Origin: Lactobacillus sp. HBUAS51381
GTDB taxonomy: Bacteria > Bacillota > Bacilli > Lactobacillales > Lactobacillaceae
DNA: 64,000 nt
Assembly (NCBI RefSeq): GCF_012641095.1
Contig: NZ_JAAVSC010000006.1
Coordinates: forward strand, 46,172-110,171
Direction: 5' to 3'
Each line of letters begins with the position of its first letter. The stretch's first letter is position 1. Positions 7,840 through 16,293 of this stretch are shown piece by piece. The position numbers and the translations under genes were made by a program. The notes beneath the pieces were generated by a model. That model ran no database searches and had not been told where the DNA came from. It saw only the letters and a program-made list of their open reading frames with translations.

Positions 7840-8850
7840 TTACGCGCTTTGCTTTGGTGACGCCAAGCGCTTGTAGAAGACCCAGTAACTCCAGATGAAG
7901 TAGATCAACACGATCGGTAGAATCGTAAACGTGAGGATCGTCATCAGATGGAGCGTGTATGGCGAGTTCGATGAATTCTTAATCAACAGCGAGTTGGCCG
8001 GGTTGTTGGCAATCATGACCCGCGGGAATAACCCGTTGAAGATCAGCACGACCACGCTGATGAGCGACAGCCCACTGCCGATAAAGGAGAGCCACTCGTG
8101 GTTCCCCAATACACCCCAGTAGGCCAGCACCGTGAAGATGACCAGTGCGACGACAATGGCCGTGGTGGTCATCGGCTTCTTGTCGAAGAAATCGGTGGAG
8201 AAGAACAGCAGGATGGCAAAGACCACTTCACCGGCAAATAGTACCGGATAGAGAATCTTGTTCCAGGCCAAGGCCCGTTCCCGCAGGCTCCCGGTGGTCT
8301 TCAACCGCATGAAGTTCAACCCGTGAACCAGGCAGAGTACCGTGACGGCGACCCCACCGACCACGGAGAAGAGATTGACGTAATCACCGAAGTGCGCCGT
8401 CATATCGCCGTTCTTGTCGATTGGCATCCCGGCAATCATGGCCGTGAAGAGCATCCCGAAGAGAAAGGCCGCACAGAAACTCCCAATGGTTGACGCCCAT
8501 TCCCAGAAGTTCCGCCAGGTATCCGTCTTCATATTTGCCCGGAATTCGAAGGATACTCCCCGGAAAATCAGGGCGGCTAAGATCAGGAACAGTACCAGAT
8601 AGAAGCCGGAGAACAGGGTCGCGTACCACATTGGGAAGGAGGCGAACATCGCCCCACCGGCCGTGATCAACCAGACTTCGTTGCCATCCCAGTGCGGGCC
8701 GATGGTCTTAATGACCACGTCACGTTCGTCGCTGGTCTTGGCGAAGCTCTTCACCAACATCCCAACACCGAAGTCAAACCCTTCTAGGAAGAAGAAGCCA
8801 CTAAACAACACGCCAATCAGAATGAACCACAGGAATTGTAGGCTAGTCAT
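7840..8850 (-). CDS. cydB: Cytochrome bd ubiquinol/menaquinol oxidase subunit II
   Basis: Membrane subunit of the cytochrome bd quinol oxidase, which pairs with CydA to reduce oxygen to water using menaquinol. The 336 residues contain about eight to nine transmembrane helices, with family motifs GFDFGVGML (near residue 25) and HWDGNEVWLITAGGAMFASFP (near 53). It starts with ATG inside the end of cydA (8-base overlap), so translation is coupled. A terminator-like hairpin follows. Confidence 0.95.
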   Translation of the reverse strand: MTSLQFLWFILIGVLFSGFFFLEGFDFGVGMLVKSFAKTSDERDVVIKTIGPHWDGNEVWLITAGGAMFASFPMWYATLFSGFYLVLFLILAALIFRGVSFEFRANMKTDTWRNFWEWASTIGSFCAAFLFGMLFTAMIAGMPIDKNGDMTAHFGDYVNLFSVVGGVAVTVLCLVHGLNFMRLKTTGSLRERALAWNKILYPVLFAGEVVFAILLFFSTDFFDKKPMTTTAIVVALVIFTVLAYWGVLGNHEWLSFIGSGLSLISVVVLIFNGLFPRVMIANNPANSLLIKNSSNSPYTLHLMTILTFTILPIVLIYFIWSYWVFYKRLASPKQSA

Positions 8851-10297
8851 GGTTAAACGCCCCCTTCGAGTAAGGATCTAACTCTTTCGTATCACCTGCT
8901 GCGTAGCCATCGGTGTTCTCGACATCTGGCCCCGCCTTCAGCGTTCTGTGGCAGAGGATAATCATGATCAGCCCCATGATGGCAAACATCGCGAAGTAGA
9001 CGATGTTGGTCGTCAATAGCGAGGCCACGGAAACGTTTGGCGATACCGCATCGGCAATCGTCAACAGGCCGTAGACGATCCATGGATAGCGCCCGAATTC
9101 AGTGACGAACCAGCCAGCCGTGTTGACCACGAATGGTAACCACAGGCACAGACCCAAAATGTACAGGAACCAACGTTGCTTCATAATCAGTTGCGAGCGT
9201 TTCCGGTTAAAGATTAAGCCCACAATCGCGAGTAAGGCAAACAGGGCCCCAGCACCTGCCATGATCCGGAAGCTCCAGAACAACGTCTTGGTTGGGACGT
9301 AGTAGTTCATGTCGCTACCGAACTTCTTGTCATACTTTGCGTGCATGTCTTTGTTAACTTGATTCATGCCTTTGACCGTCCCAGTCGTCTTGTGATAACT
9401 CAATAAGTTCAAGACGTACGGTACGTCAACGGACCAGGTGGTCTTGTGCTGCTTGGTGTCAAAACCGGAAACAGCCGCCCATTCACCCTTGTTGGTCGAG
9501 TTCTTGTAGAGCCCTTCCATTGCGGCGAACTTCATGGGCTGGTTGTTAATTAAGTACCGGGTCTGCAGGTCCCCACTGGCAATAGAGCCCAGTGAGAAGA
9601 TTAAACCGATAACCAACGCCACGTTCAAGGACTTGCGGTAGAAGCCCACGTGATCCTTCTTCAATAACCGCCAAGCCGAACAGCCGGCAATCACAAAGGC
9701 AGCGGTTACAAATGCCCCGAAAATAACGTGGGGGAATTCATTCCACAGCTGCGGGTTCCCAATCACCTTACCGAAACTGACCATTTGCACGTGACCGGTC
9801 TTTTGGTTGATGATGTACCCCAAAGGATTTTGCATGAAACTATTCGCTGCCAAGATCCACAGCGCGGATAGTGAAGACCCGAACATAACGAGCCAAATAA
9901 AGAGTGTGTGCACCCACTTGTTAAAACGATCCCAAGTGAACATCCACATGCCAATGAACGTCGATTCCAAGAAGAATGCGGCCAAGGCTTCAATGGCCAG
10001 TGGTGCCCCGAAGATATCGCCCATGAAACGGGAATATTCGGACCAGTTCATTCCGAATTGGAACTCTTGAATAATACCGGTAACCACACCGACGGCGAAG
10101 CTGTACAGGAACATTTTGCCCCAGAACTGCGCCATCTTCTTATAATCCTCATCACCCTTGATGGCGTACATGGTTTCCATGACCGCCACCACAAAGGCTA
10201 ACCCGATCGAAAATGGAACGAAGAAAAAGTGAAAGACAGTGGTCATTCCAAATTGAAACCGCGCTAGGCCCAGGATATCCAGACCAAGATTTAGCAT
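8843..10297 (-). CDS. cydA: Cytochrome bd quinol oxidase subunit I
   Basis: Catalytic haem subunit of cytochrome bd oxidase, in the cytoplasmic membrane. The 484 residues include the N-terminal haem-ligand region (FGMTTVFHFFFVPFSIG, about 18-34), the MNWSEYSRFMGDIFGAPLA stretch near 85-105, and EFGRYPWIVYGLL near residue 400, corresponding to the conserved GRQPW region. The quinol loop is of the short type. It heads the cydA-cydB unit, with a clear promoter and AGGTTAG-type ribosome binding region upstream. Lactobacilli usually cannot make haem, so activity would probably depend on supplied haem; that is family knowledge, not visible here. Confidence 0.95.
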   Translation of the reverse strand: MLNLGLDILGLARFQFGMTTVFHFFFVPFSIGLAFVVAVMETMYAIKGDEDYKKMAQFWGKMFLYSFAVGVVTGIIQEFQFGMNWSEYSRFMGDIFGAPLAIEALAAFFLESTFIGMWMFTWDRFNKWVHTLFIWLVMFGSSLSALWILAANSFMQNPLGYIINQKTGHVQMVSFGKVIGNPQLWNEFPHVIFGAFVTAAFVIAGCSAWRLLKKDHVGFYRKSLNVALVIGLIFSLGSIASGDLQTRYLINNQPMKFAAMEGLYKNSTNKGEWAAVSGFDTKQHKTTWSVDVPYVLNLLSYHKTTGTVKGMNQVNKDMHAKYDKKFGSDMNYYVPTKTLFWSFRIMAGAGALFALLAIVGLIFNRKRSQLIMKQRWFLYILGLCLWLPFVVNTAGWFVTEFGRYPWIVYGLLTIADAVSPNVSVASLLTTNIVYFAMFAIMGLIMIILCHRTLKAGPDVENTDGYAAGDTKELDPYSKGAFNHD

Positions 10298-10353
10298 TTT
10301 TCTAACCTCCCCAAACGTTATTAGTGTAAATAAATAATTGCTGTCTTGTGTTC

Positions 10354-10382
10354 ATTATATCTAGTGATAAGTGAATTTTCAA
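10354..10382 (-). promoter_or_regulatory. cydA promoter
   Basis: Minus-strand TTGAAA (10377-10382) and TATAAT (10354-10359) are separated by exactly 17 bases. The leader to the cydA ATG is about 50 nt. Confidence 0.75.
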
Positions 10383-10495
10383 TGCCTGGGCCTCAATATC
10401 CCAAAGATGATGGCTATTATTCGAAATTTATGTGAAAATTGTTCGTTGACTTTCGTAACACATTCAAAAGAGTGTGCTATGTTGGCGAAAATTAA

Positions 10496-10509
10496 TGCAT
10501 GCGCTTTCA
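10496..10509. promoter_or_regulatory. Candidate cre (CcpA) site between cydA and hydroxyacid dehydrogenase
   Basis: TGCATGCGCTTTCA resembles the cre consensus TGWNANCGNTNWCA with two mismatches. It lies about 115 bases upstream of the cydA -35 box and about 70 bases upstream of the plus-strand gene, so it could serve either. Confidence 0.45.
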
Positions 10510-10581
10510 AATTTAACGGCTAAAATGCGTAAAGTCGTGATAAAATATAGTTAAGTAATTGGTATGAGGAGGTTTTTCATC

Positions 10582-11529
10582 ATGACAGAACGCGTACTTG
10601 CTCTACAACCCTTAGCACCAGAACAACGGGCCCAACTGGAACAGACCGGCGTCGAGATTGTGGACGCGACGGACTGGGAAAACCAGGCACCGATCACCAT
10701 CATCTTTGGGTGGGATCGCGAGGTTGGTCCGGCAGCCCTGATGGCACCCAATAATCAGGTGAAATGGATTCAAACCGTCAGCGCCGGGATTGACTACCTG
10801 CCGCTGGACTGGATTAAGGCCCATGACGTTCAGGTGACCAACGCCAGTGGTGTCTACTCACCAGCGATTGCGGAATCCACGTTAGGTTACCTGCTGTACT
10901 TCGTGCGGGGCTTTAATGAAGCCGTGAAGAATCAGGCCGGGCATTTCTGGCAACAACCCGCCCGTGACGACCTGAATATGCTGGCCAACCAGCACGTGGT
11001 CATCTACGGGACCGGCAGTATCGGCCAGGCCATTGCGAAATTGCTGAATGGCTTCGGTAACCAGCCGGCCGGGGTCAACCGCTCGGGTCATCCAGTTGAC
11101 GGCTTCGGCCAGACCGTGAGTCTCGACCACGACCAAGATCTCCTGAAGGACGCCGACATCGTTATCAATGCGATGCCCGCCACCAGTACGACGGTGCACT
11201 ACTTCGATGAGGGCTTCTTCAAGCAATTAGATGGGTTGAACGTCTTCGTCAACGTCGGTCGCGGCAAGTCCGTTGACCAACAGGCCTTGATGAACGCCCT
11301 GCTCTACCAAAACGTGCTGCACGCCGCTTTGGATGTCTTTGAGACCGAACCGCTCCCCAAGGATTCGCGCCTGTGGGATTACCCAAACGTCTTGGTAACG
11401 CCCCATCAAACCGGATTTGCCAAGGAAAACACCGCGCCGATCCTGGATATCTTTGGGCAGAACCTGAAGAGCTGGCTCGCCGATGGCAGTTTGACCGTTA
11501 ATTTGACGGATGTGGCGTTGGGGTACTAG
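10582..11529 (+). CDS. D-isomer-specific 2-hydroxyacid dehydrogenase family protein
   Basis: A cytosolic NAD(P)-dependent oxidoreductase of the D-2-hydroxyacid dehydrogenase family, interconverting a 2-keto acid and a 2-hydroxyacid. I chose the ATG at 10582, nine bases after GAGGAGG; an ATG six codons earlier overlaps that site. The 315 residues contain the Rossmann motif GTGSIGQAIAKLLNGFG, the catalytic Arg in NVGRGKSVDQQAL, the Glu in DVFETEPLP and the His in TPHQTG. Sequence alone does not fix the substrate; a hydroxyisocaproate or phosphoglycerate-like role is possible. It is a single-gene unit divergent from cydA with a terminator after it. Confidence 0.88.
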   Translation: MTERVLALQPLAPEQRAQLEQTGVEIVDATDWENQAPITIIFGWDREVGPAALMAPNNQVKWIQTVSAGIDYLPLDWIKAHDVQVTNASGVYSPAIAESTLGYLLYFVRGFNEAVKNQAGHFWQQPARDDLNMLANQHVVIYGTGSIGQAIAKLLNGFGNQPAGVNRSGHPVDGFGQTVSLDHDQDLLKDADIVINAMPATSTTVHYFDEGFFKQLDGLNVFVNVGRGKSVDQQALMNALLYQNVLHAALDVFETEPLPKDSRLWDYPNVLVTPHQTGFAKENTAPILDIFGQNLKSWLADGSLTVNLTDVALGY

Positions 11530-11550
11530 CTAACTTGTGAACAAGAAAAG

Positions 11551-11582
11551 ATGCACTAGCTGAAAAAAGCTGGTGCATTTTT
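11551..11582 (+). terminator. Terminator after the hydroxyacid dehydrogenase
   Basis: TGCACTAGCT pairs with AGCTGGTGCA (one G-U) around a GAAAAA loop, followed by TTTTT. Confidence 0.8.
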
Positions 11583-11620
11583 ACTTTTATAGCCCTCTGA
11601 AATCTTGGAACGGCGAATAT

Positions 11621-11649
11621 AAAAACGCCCTCGCAGGAACGAGAGCGCT
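11621..11649 (-). terminator. Terminator of the MqsR-like/Panacea unit
   Basis: On the minus strand GCTCTCG pairs with CGAGGGC around TTCCTG and is followed by TTTTT. It begins right after the antitoxin stop codon. Confidence 0.75.
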
Positions 11650-11650
11650 A

Positions 11651-12637
11651 CTAGCCTTCATTTAAAATAGTGAGTGAATTCGCGTAGTCATACGAGATCA
11701 GCTCGGCATTCTCATTATCAATCCAAGCCTCTTCCTTGTGAGAAAAAGCAGCGATTGACTTGGCAGTCATATCCTTAAAGTGTTCCAATGTGTCACGCAT
11801 AACTGCTAACTCTTCTTTTGAGAACAATGTCGCATTAAAGTCTGCGTTGGGCGCATAGTAGCTCCAATCATATTGACCCGCACTAATTTCCTTCTCAACG
11901 ATAAGGTCAGCGCTCTCCATGGCGCCATACAACAAACTATATTGATCCGGAACAGGGCCGTGAGGGAGCCGCGCATAAGAAACCCCGCTTATTGAAACCG
12001 TGTTACGTGCAAAATGGGTAAAGTCCGCGTAAAACAGTAGTTTATTGAGTTTGGTTTTCGTCAGTTCTGGCACATTAATCACAAAGTATAAAACCATATT
12101 GGAAAACTTCTTCAAATCGAAAGCACTATATCCCGAAAATTCAGAGTAATTAATGTCCGTAAACAGTGCATTAATACCTTTTTCAATTAATTTCTTCGAT
12201 TGTTCTACTCCGGAAGTGCCCACGTTTTCTTCAAACGCTGCCTTACCGCGTTCAGTCATTGCTTCCTTAGAGGTATCATACAACGGTTGTGCCACATCGG
12301 GATCTGTCTCTAAAGCCAACAGTATCTTGTTATTCGCTACTGAAGGCAATGAACCCGTTTCATAAGTGGCAATGGTCGTCGCGCTCCACCCTAATAGGGT
12401 AGCGAAGTCTCTTTGACTTAAACCAAACGAATGACGCACCCTTTTAATGCGTTCAGGAGAAATGATGCCATGATTTCCCCGATATTTATCGAATGCACTT
12501 AAGATTGCTTGATTATCAAGCTTTTCATCGAATACTTGTTCACCACTATCTACGTCAAATCGGGCACTCGTCACAACGTCAACCTTTTCTCCACGGATAG
12601 TGTAGGTCTCATCTATCGGCTTTACTTCCGTTCTCAT
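11651..12637 (-). CDS. Panacea (SocA/DUF4065)-domain antitoxin with MqsA-like HTH
   Basis: A probable antitoxin of 328 residues. Residues 1-55 resemble the N-terminal part of MqsA/YgiT antitoxins but lack the zinc-binding cysteines. Residues 61-96 form an XRE-type helix-turn-helix (ISPERIKRVRHSFGLSQRDF onwards). Residues about 176-300 match the Panacea/SocA domain, with TKTKLNKLLFYADF (193-206) and YARLPHGPVP (221-230). Panacea domains are known to neutralise many unrelated toxins. The ATG follows AGGGGGC and lies 15 bases after the toxin stop, giving the toxin-first order seen in mqsRA. DNA binding to the upstream palindrome is expected but inferred. Confidence 0.85.
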   Translation of the reverse strand: MRTEVKPIDETYTIRGEKVDVVTSARFDVDSGEQVFDEKLDNQAILSAFDKYRGNHGIISPERIKRVRHSFGLSQRDFATLLGWSATTIATYETGSLPSVANNKILLALETDPDVAQPLYDTSKEAMTERGKAAFEENVGTSGVEQSKKLIEKGINALFTDINYSEFSGYSAFDLKKFSNMVLYFVINVPELTKTKLNKLLFYADFTHFARNTVSISGVSYARLPHGPVPDQYSLLYGAMESADLIVEKEISAGQYDWSYYAPNADFNATLFSKEELAVMRDTLEHFKDMTAKSIAAFSHKEEAWIDNENAELISYDYANSLTILNEG

Positions 12638-12652
12638 TATTATCGCCCCCTA

Positions 12653-12976
12653 TTAGTCGTAAATCGTTTCATGAAAGGAAATGACCTTGGCATGTCCATT
12701 CATGAGTTTTAATTTTATGTATAACCGCTTTTCAGTTTCGCCATTTTTGTAGAAAACCCACAAGTATTCACCGGGTCTGTCCCTATCTCGTTCCGGTCCC
12801 TTAACGTAGTCACCAGGCGTCAATTTCATGAGTACAATTTTAATTGATTCGGGCGTCAATTCGGTTACCTGAGCGTATGCCACTCTGCGTTGAACAATTT
12901 CCCAGTCACCATGACTGAGGGCCTTTTTAAAGTCTTGCAAGAATCGTCGAATTGTCGCTTCACTAGCTGAACCCAT
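12653..12976 (-). CDS. MqsR-like putative toxin
   Basis: A small basic protein of 107 residues, first gene of a two-gene unit with the Panacea antitoxin. I chose the ATG at 12974-12976, six bases after GGAGG; five more upstream codons are possible but poorly placed. The C-terminal strands (RLYIKLKLMNGHAKVISFHE, residues 84-103) resemble MqsR (VYLKI...VIVSFKE pattern), with Y86 at the place of the MqsR Tyr81; the equivalent of Lys96 appears to be H102. A RelE-like ribonuclease fold is the best guess. The family call rests on a short match and on gene context, so activity is unproven. Confidence 0.68.
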   Translation of the reverse strand: MGSASEATIRRFLQDFKKALSHGDWEIVQRRVAYAQVTELTPESIKIVLMKLTPGDYVKGPERDRDRPGEYLWVFYKNGETEKRLYIKLKLMNGHAKVISFHETIYD

Positions 12977-13005
12977 GGCTATCCTCCACACTTATGTCTA
13001 CGCTT

Positions 13006-13034
13006 ATCATATCATTGCTACAAATTTGTAGCAA
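13006..13034 (-). promoter_or_regulatory. Toxin-antitoxin promoter with perfect 20-bp palindrome
   Basis: TTGCTACAAATTTGTAGCAA at 13015-13034 is a perfect inverted repeat. Its first six bases serve as the -35 (TTGCTA, 13029-13034), followed 17 bases later by TATGAT (13006-13011). A repressor on the palindrome would cover the -35 and spacer, so it is the likely operator of the HTH antitoxin. Confidence 0.78.
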
Positions 13035-13433
13035 GAATGACGAATCAACAAAATGTTTAAGTTTGGTTCCACGCAATTAATAAAAGTCGCGCTCCTAACT
13101 GGACGGCACTAAATGTAACTTTTAAAATGCCAGACATTCCTGATAAACCATGGTGTACGGGCAATGCTGGAACTAGCGATTCAATCTCAGTAAAGTTCAT
13201 CTAAGCTGTTATCCATTTTTTAATCGGCAAGATTCTATTTTGCGTGATCACACTGCTCGCTTCTGTATCACTTCCCTAGTGTGCGTGATACCGCCACCAA
13301 AAATATACTCATATTACCATCTTTTTGCAGCTTTACAAAATTAATACAGAAAATCTACACCCCCGCTACATTCGCCTGGTAATCTAGTGGATGTGTTAAA
13401 AATTACGGACCTAACTAGGAGGAGTCATCACAA
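13035..13433. other. Intergenic stretch without recognised genes
   Basis: About 400 bases between the divergent toxin-antitoxin unit and the secreted phosphatase gene. I see no frame with a ribosome binding site and no clear terminator. A GCGTGATCAC...GTGCGTGATAC pair of similar words occurs near 13237-13290. The AGGAGGAG site of the next gene starts at 13418. Confidence 0.4.
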
Positions 13434-14999
13434 ATGTATCGATCAACTATTGTCAAATCACTAAGCCTCGCCGGAGTCGTTCTCTCACTGATGAGTGTGG
13501 GTGTTTCAAGCGCTAGTGCCGCCGTTAACACCCAAGCACCACTGGCCACCGAAACACGCACCACGGGAAACCGGTCATCCAATAGCCAGACCGATCCAAT
13601 CGCTGCAGACCCCATCATCCAGTCTCGCCTGACCAAAGACGAAATGGCCGAACAAGTTGCCCTGTACGGCGACGTTAACGATACCCTGGTGAAGTTAGCC
13701 GGTACCAAGAACACACGGGACATCGGCGGTTACAAGACCGCTAACGGTCAATGGCAAATCCGTCACAACCGCCTACTGCGTTCCGATAACTTAAACAAGA
13801 TCAACAACAACGATAAGAAGATTCTATCGGCCGACCACCACGTGACCTCCATCGTTGATTTCCGGACGAACGGACAGATCAGCAGTCTGCCTAACCAGCA
13901 AATTGCTGGCGTTGACAACACGAGCATTTCAATTCTGGGCGAAAAGGCCTTCACCGATGGCAGCGCGCTGAGTGAAGAGTTTGCCGGCGACGGCGGCTTC
14001 TACGTTCAACAACTGGAATTCGGCCAATCGGCGGTTCAGGGCTACGGCCGCTTCTTGAACATGTTGCTACAAAACAACTACGCCACCCTCTACCACTGTT
14101 CATCGGGTAAGGACCGGACCGGGATCGCCACGGTGCTGATCATGTCGATTCTGGGAATGGATGAAAAGACCATCACCAACGACTTCATGCAGTCCTACCA
14201 AACGGGCCGAACGGTTAAGGCATCCTGGCTCAAGGAATACTTCCGTGAAATCAAGTCGCGTTACGTGACGATGAACCGCTATATCACCAACGTTATCGGC
14301 TTCTCACGGCCCCAACAAGAGAAGCTGCGTTCCATGTACTTAGTCTCAACGGATGGCACCAATACCGCCTATCAAGAAGGCGATCAGGTCAAACCAGATC
14401 CTGTTCCAGCACCAACGAAACCAACGACGCCGGGAACATCAACACCAGGAACAACGGCACCAACAAAACCAACTACCGACCCGGCTAAGCCATCTATTCC
14501 AGCACCGGGAACAACAGCACCAACGAAGCCAACGACTGACCCAGCTAAGCCGTCTACTCCGGCACCAGGAGCCACGACACCAACCAAGCCAACTAAGCCG
14601 GTGCCAGCCCCTGCCCCTAACCCGACGCCACTTAAGCCACTCCCCGTCCAAGCACCAGTAACGGGACAAGCGTCGGATACGGCCACGGCACATAAACCGC
14701 ATAAGGCAAAGAAGGTTAAGGGTAAGATTACTTCAAGTAAGAAGTTGCGTACCAAGTATACCTACCGTCTGAAGTCAAACAAGCAGCTATTTAAGGACGC
14801 CCATCTGCAAAAGTCCCTGGGTCATACCAATAAGAAGCACAAGAAAACCACTTGGAAACTGACTAACGTTGAACGTATCAAGATTAAGGGTAAGACCTAC
14901 ACCTACTACAAAGTTAAGGATCATGCCGGTCATAAGGGCTGGATTCTGAAGTCTAACGTGTTTAAGGTTAAGTTGCATCAGGCGAGTCACCGCGGGTAA
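13434..14999 (+). CDS. Secreted tyrosine phosphatase-like protein with Pro-rich repeats and C-terminal SH3-like/DUF5776-type domain
   Basis: A 521-residue exported protein. It has a signal peptide (residues 1-30, likely cleaved after SASA), a dual-specificity/tyrosine phosphatase domain of the Y_phosphatase3 type (about 80-305) with the intact P-loop HCSSGKDRTG (catalytic C222, R228), a Pro/Thr/Lys linker (about 318-410) with two 20-residue repeats, and a very basic C-terminal domain (about 425-521) rich in Lys, Tyr and His that resembles cell-wall attachment modules such as DUF5776. No LPXTG motif or C-terminal anchor helix is seen. The ATG follows AGGAGGAG. It should be active outside the cell, perhaps held to the wall by charge; its substrate (phosphoprotein, phosphoinositide or polymer phosphate) cannot be told. 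Confidence 0.82.
   Translation: MYRSTIVKSLSLAGVVLSLMSVGVSSASAAVNTQAPLATETRTTGNRSSNSQTDPIAADPIIQSRLTKDEMAEQVALYGDVNDTLVKLAGTKNTRDIGGYKTANGQWQIRHNRLLRSDNLNKINNNDKKILSADHHVTSIVDFRTNGQISSLPNQQIAGVDNTSISILGEKAFTDGSALSEEFAGDGGFYVQQLEFGQSAVQGYGRFLNMLLQNNYATLYHCSSGKDRTGIATVLIMSILGMDEKTITNDFMQSYQTGRTVKASWLKEYFREIKSRYVTMNRYITNVIGFSRPQQEKLRSMYLVSTDGTNTAYQEGDQVKPDPVPAPTKPTTPGTSTPGTTAPTKPTTDPAKPSIPAPGTTAPTKPTTDPAKPSTPAPGATTPTKPTKPVPAPAPNPTPLKPLPVQAPVTGQASDTATAHKPHKAKKVKGKITSSKKLRTKYTYRLKSNKQLFKDAHLQKSLGHTNKKHKKTTWKLTNVERIKIKGKTYTYYKVKDHAGHKGWILKSNVFKVKLHQASHRG
14461..14580 (+). repeat. Two 60-bp tandem repeats in the phosphatase linker
   Basis: Two in-frame 60-bp copies encode variants of the PTKPTTDPAKPS..PAPGTT unit, flanked by partial copies on both sides. 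The copies differ at several third positions, so they are not a fresh duplication. Confidence 0.85.
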
Positions 15000-15023
15000 T
15001 CGCAGATCAAATTTATTGCTTTA

Positions 15024-15066
15024 GCAAAATGGTGTTGATGGAGAAAATCCGTCAACACCACTTTGC
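15024..15066 (+). terminator. Hairpin terminator after the secreted phosphatase gene
   Basis: GCAAA..GGTGTTGA pairs with TCAACACC..TTTGC, with a 13-nt loop. The T-tract is poor, so efficiency is uncertain. Confidence 0.5.
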
Positions 15067-15086
15067 GTCCATTCCATCTTCCTATC

Positions 15087-15115
15087 AAAAAAGCTCAGTT
15101 CTAAACGAACTAAGC
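15087..15115 (-). terminator. Terminator after the distal LCP gene
   Basis: Minus-strand GCTTAGTTC pairs with GAACTGAGC around GTTTA, followed by TTTTTT. It lies about 50 bases past the stop of the LCP gene and would end the leftward polysaccharide transcript. Confidence 0.8.
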
Positions 15116-15166
15116 CCCTCACCACATCATCAACCGTAGTCAACGAAGCAGAATATCTTATAACGA

Positions 15167-16213
15167 TTAATAGCCATACCCGTAGCTGTCACTACTGCTA
15201 GAAGTTGAGTTTGTCTGACTAGTAGAACTGCTACTTGACTTACTCGTATCGGTAAATGTCGCGATAGTCCCGGTCTTCTTATAGGACAGTCCTAAACCAT
15301 TACGAATGAAGTTCGTGACCCGTTGCAATTCAGACTTCTTCATAACTTCCATACTCTGATCGTTAAGTTCCTTACCAGTCCCTTGAAGATGAGTTTCCTT
15401 AGTCGTCTTCGTTGCGGAACGATAATTCTTAGCCAACTTGGTCAAATCATCAAAGGTTAAATCAGTCTGGGTTTGTGCTGAAATGGAATCAATGAAGCTT
15501 TGGTTGAGCAGCGTTGAAATTGAGCCGCTCTGATGAACCAATGCGGTTAAGACCGAACGTTGACGCGTCTGACGACCGTAGTCACCTTTAGGATCATCAT
15601 ATCTCATTCGAGAATACGCCAAGGCTTTCTTACCATCCATATGGGTTTTTTGACCTTTTTTAAAGGTATAGCCTGAGTACTTGAAAGATAGTGTTGGCGT
15701 AATATCGACACCACCGACCTTATCAATGACTTTCTTCATTCCACCCATATTCACCAATGCATAAAAATCAATTGGAACGTTGAGCATTTGTTGAACGGTC
15801 TTAATCGTTGTCTTCGACTGTCCCCAGGCATAAGCGGCATTAATCTTGGACGGAGCTTCCTTGGTGTAACTAGGGATACTAACGGCCGTATCACGGGGAA
15901 CGCTCGTAATTGTTGTTTTATTAGTTGATGGATTTAAGGTAATAATCATCATGCTGTCCGTCCGTCCTCGATAATTTCTACCCAGGGCCCCAGTATCTGT
16001 ACCTAACAACAAAATTGACACTGGTTTTTTGTCATTCAATTGTTTATTCACATCTCGTTCTTTAGTCAGCCCTGAGGCCTTAAAGGAACTGTTTACTGAA
16101 TTTTTTACGTTACGGTAACGAGACATACCATATGCTGCGCCACCAACTAGCAGTAACAAAATAATTAAAATTATTGTATTACGTAAAGTGTGCCGCTTTC
16201 TTCTACGTTGCAT
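15167..16213 (-). CDS. LytR-CpsA-Psr (LCP) family cell wall polymer ligase, EPS-distal copy
   Basis: A membrane-anchored extracellular enzyme of the LCP family, which transfers undecaprenyl-linked wall polymers or capsule to peptidoglycan. The 348 residues have a basic cytoplasmic start, one transmembrane helix (about 12-31), the LCP domain with LLGTDTGALGRNYRGRTDSM and SVPRDTAVSIP (the conserved Arg/Asp phosphate site) and a Ser/Thr-rich tail ending in Gly/Tyr. It lies directly downstream of rfbD, the last sugar gene, in the same orientation. It is clearly paralogous to the LCP gene at 32975-34051 but uses more AT-rich codons. Confidence 0.9.
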   Translation of the reverse strand: MQRRRKRHTLRNTIILIILLLLVGGAAYGMSRYRNVKNSVNSSFKASGLTKERDVNKQLNDKKPVSILLLGTDTGALGRNYRGRTDSMMIITLNPSTNKTTITSVPRDTAVSIPSYTKEAPSKINAAYAWGQSKTTIKTVQQMLNVPIDFYALVNMGGMKKVIDKVGGVDITPTLSFKYSGYTFKKGQKTHMDGKKALAYSRMRYDDPKGDYGRQTRQRSVLTALVHQSGSISTLLNQSFIDSISAQTQTDLTFDDLTKLAKNYRSATKTTKETHLQGTGKELNDQSMEVMKKSELQRVTNFIRNGLGLSYKKTGTIATFTDTSKSSSSSTSQTNSTSSSSDSYGYGY

Positions 16214-16293
16214 CTTTGTTAACCGTCCTTTCCTACCCCTAAAAGTATAAGCAATCTGTCAATCAAGAATGTATATCCGATGTAATTAAGGAT

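Noticed and set aside
10321..10560. Rex or FNR operator upstream of cydA
   Set aside because: I looked for TTGTGA-N6-TCACAA and TTGAT-N4-ATCAA patterns and found only partial matches.
14461..14580. CRISPR-like repeat
   Set aside because: Only two adjacent coding repeats in frame, with no spacers and no cas genes.
14353..14755. Long frames on both strands in the phosphatase linker
   Set aside because: They are shadows of the biased Pro/Thr repeat coding sequence.
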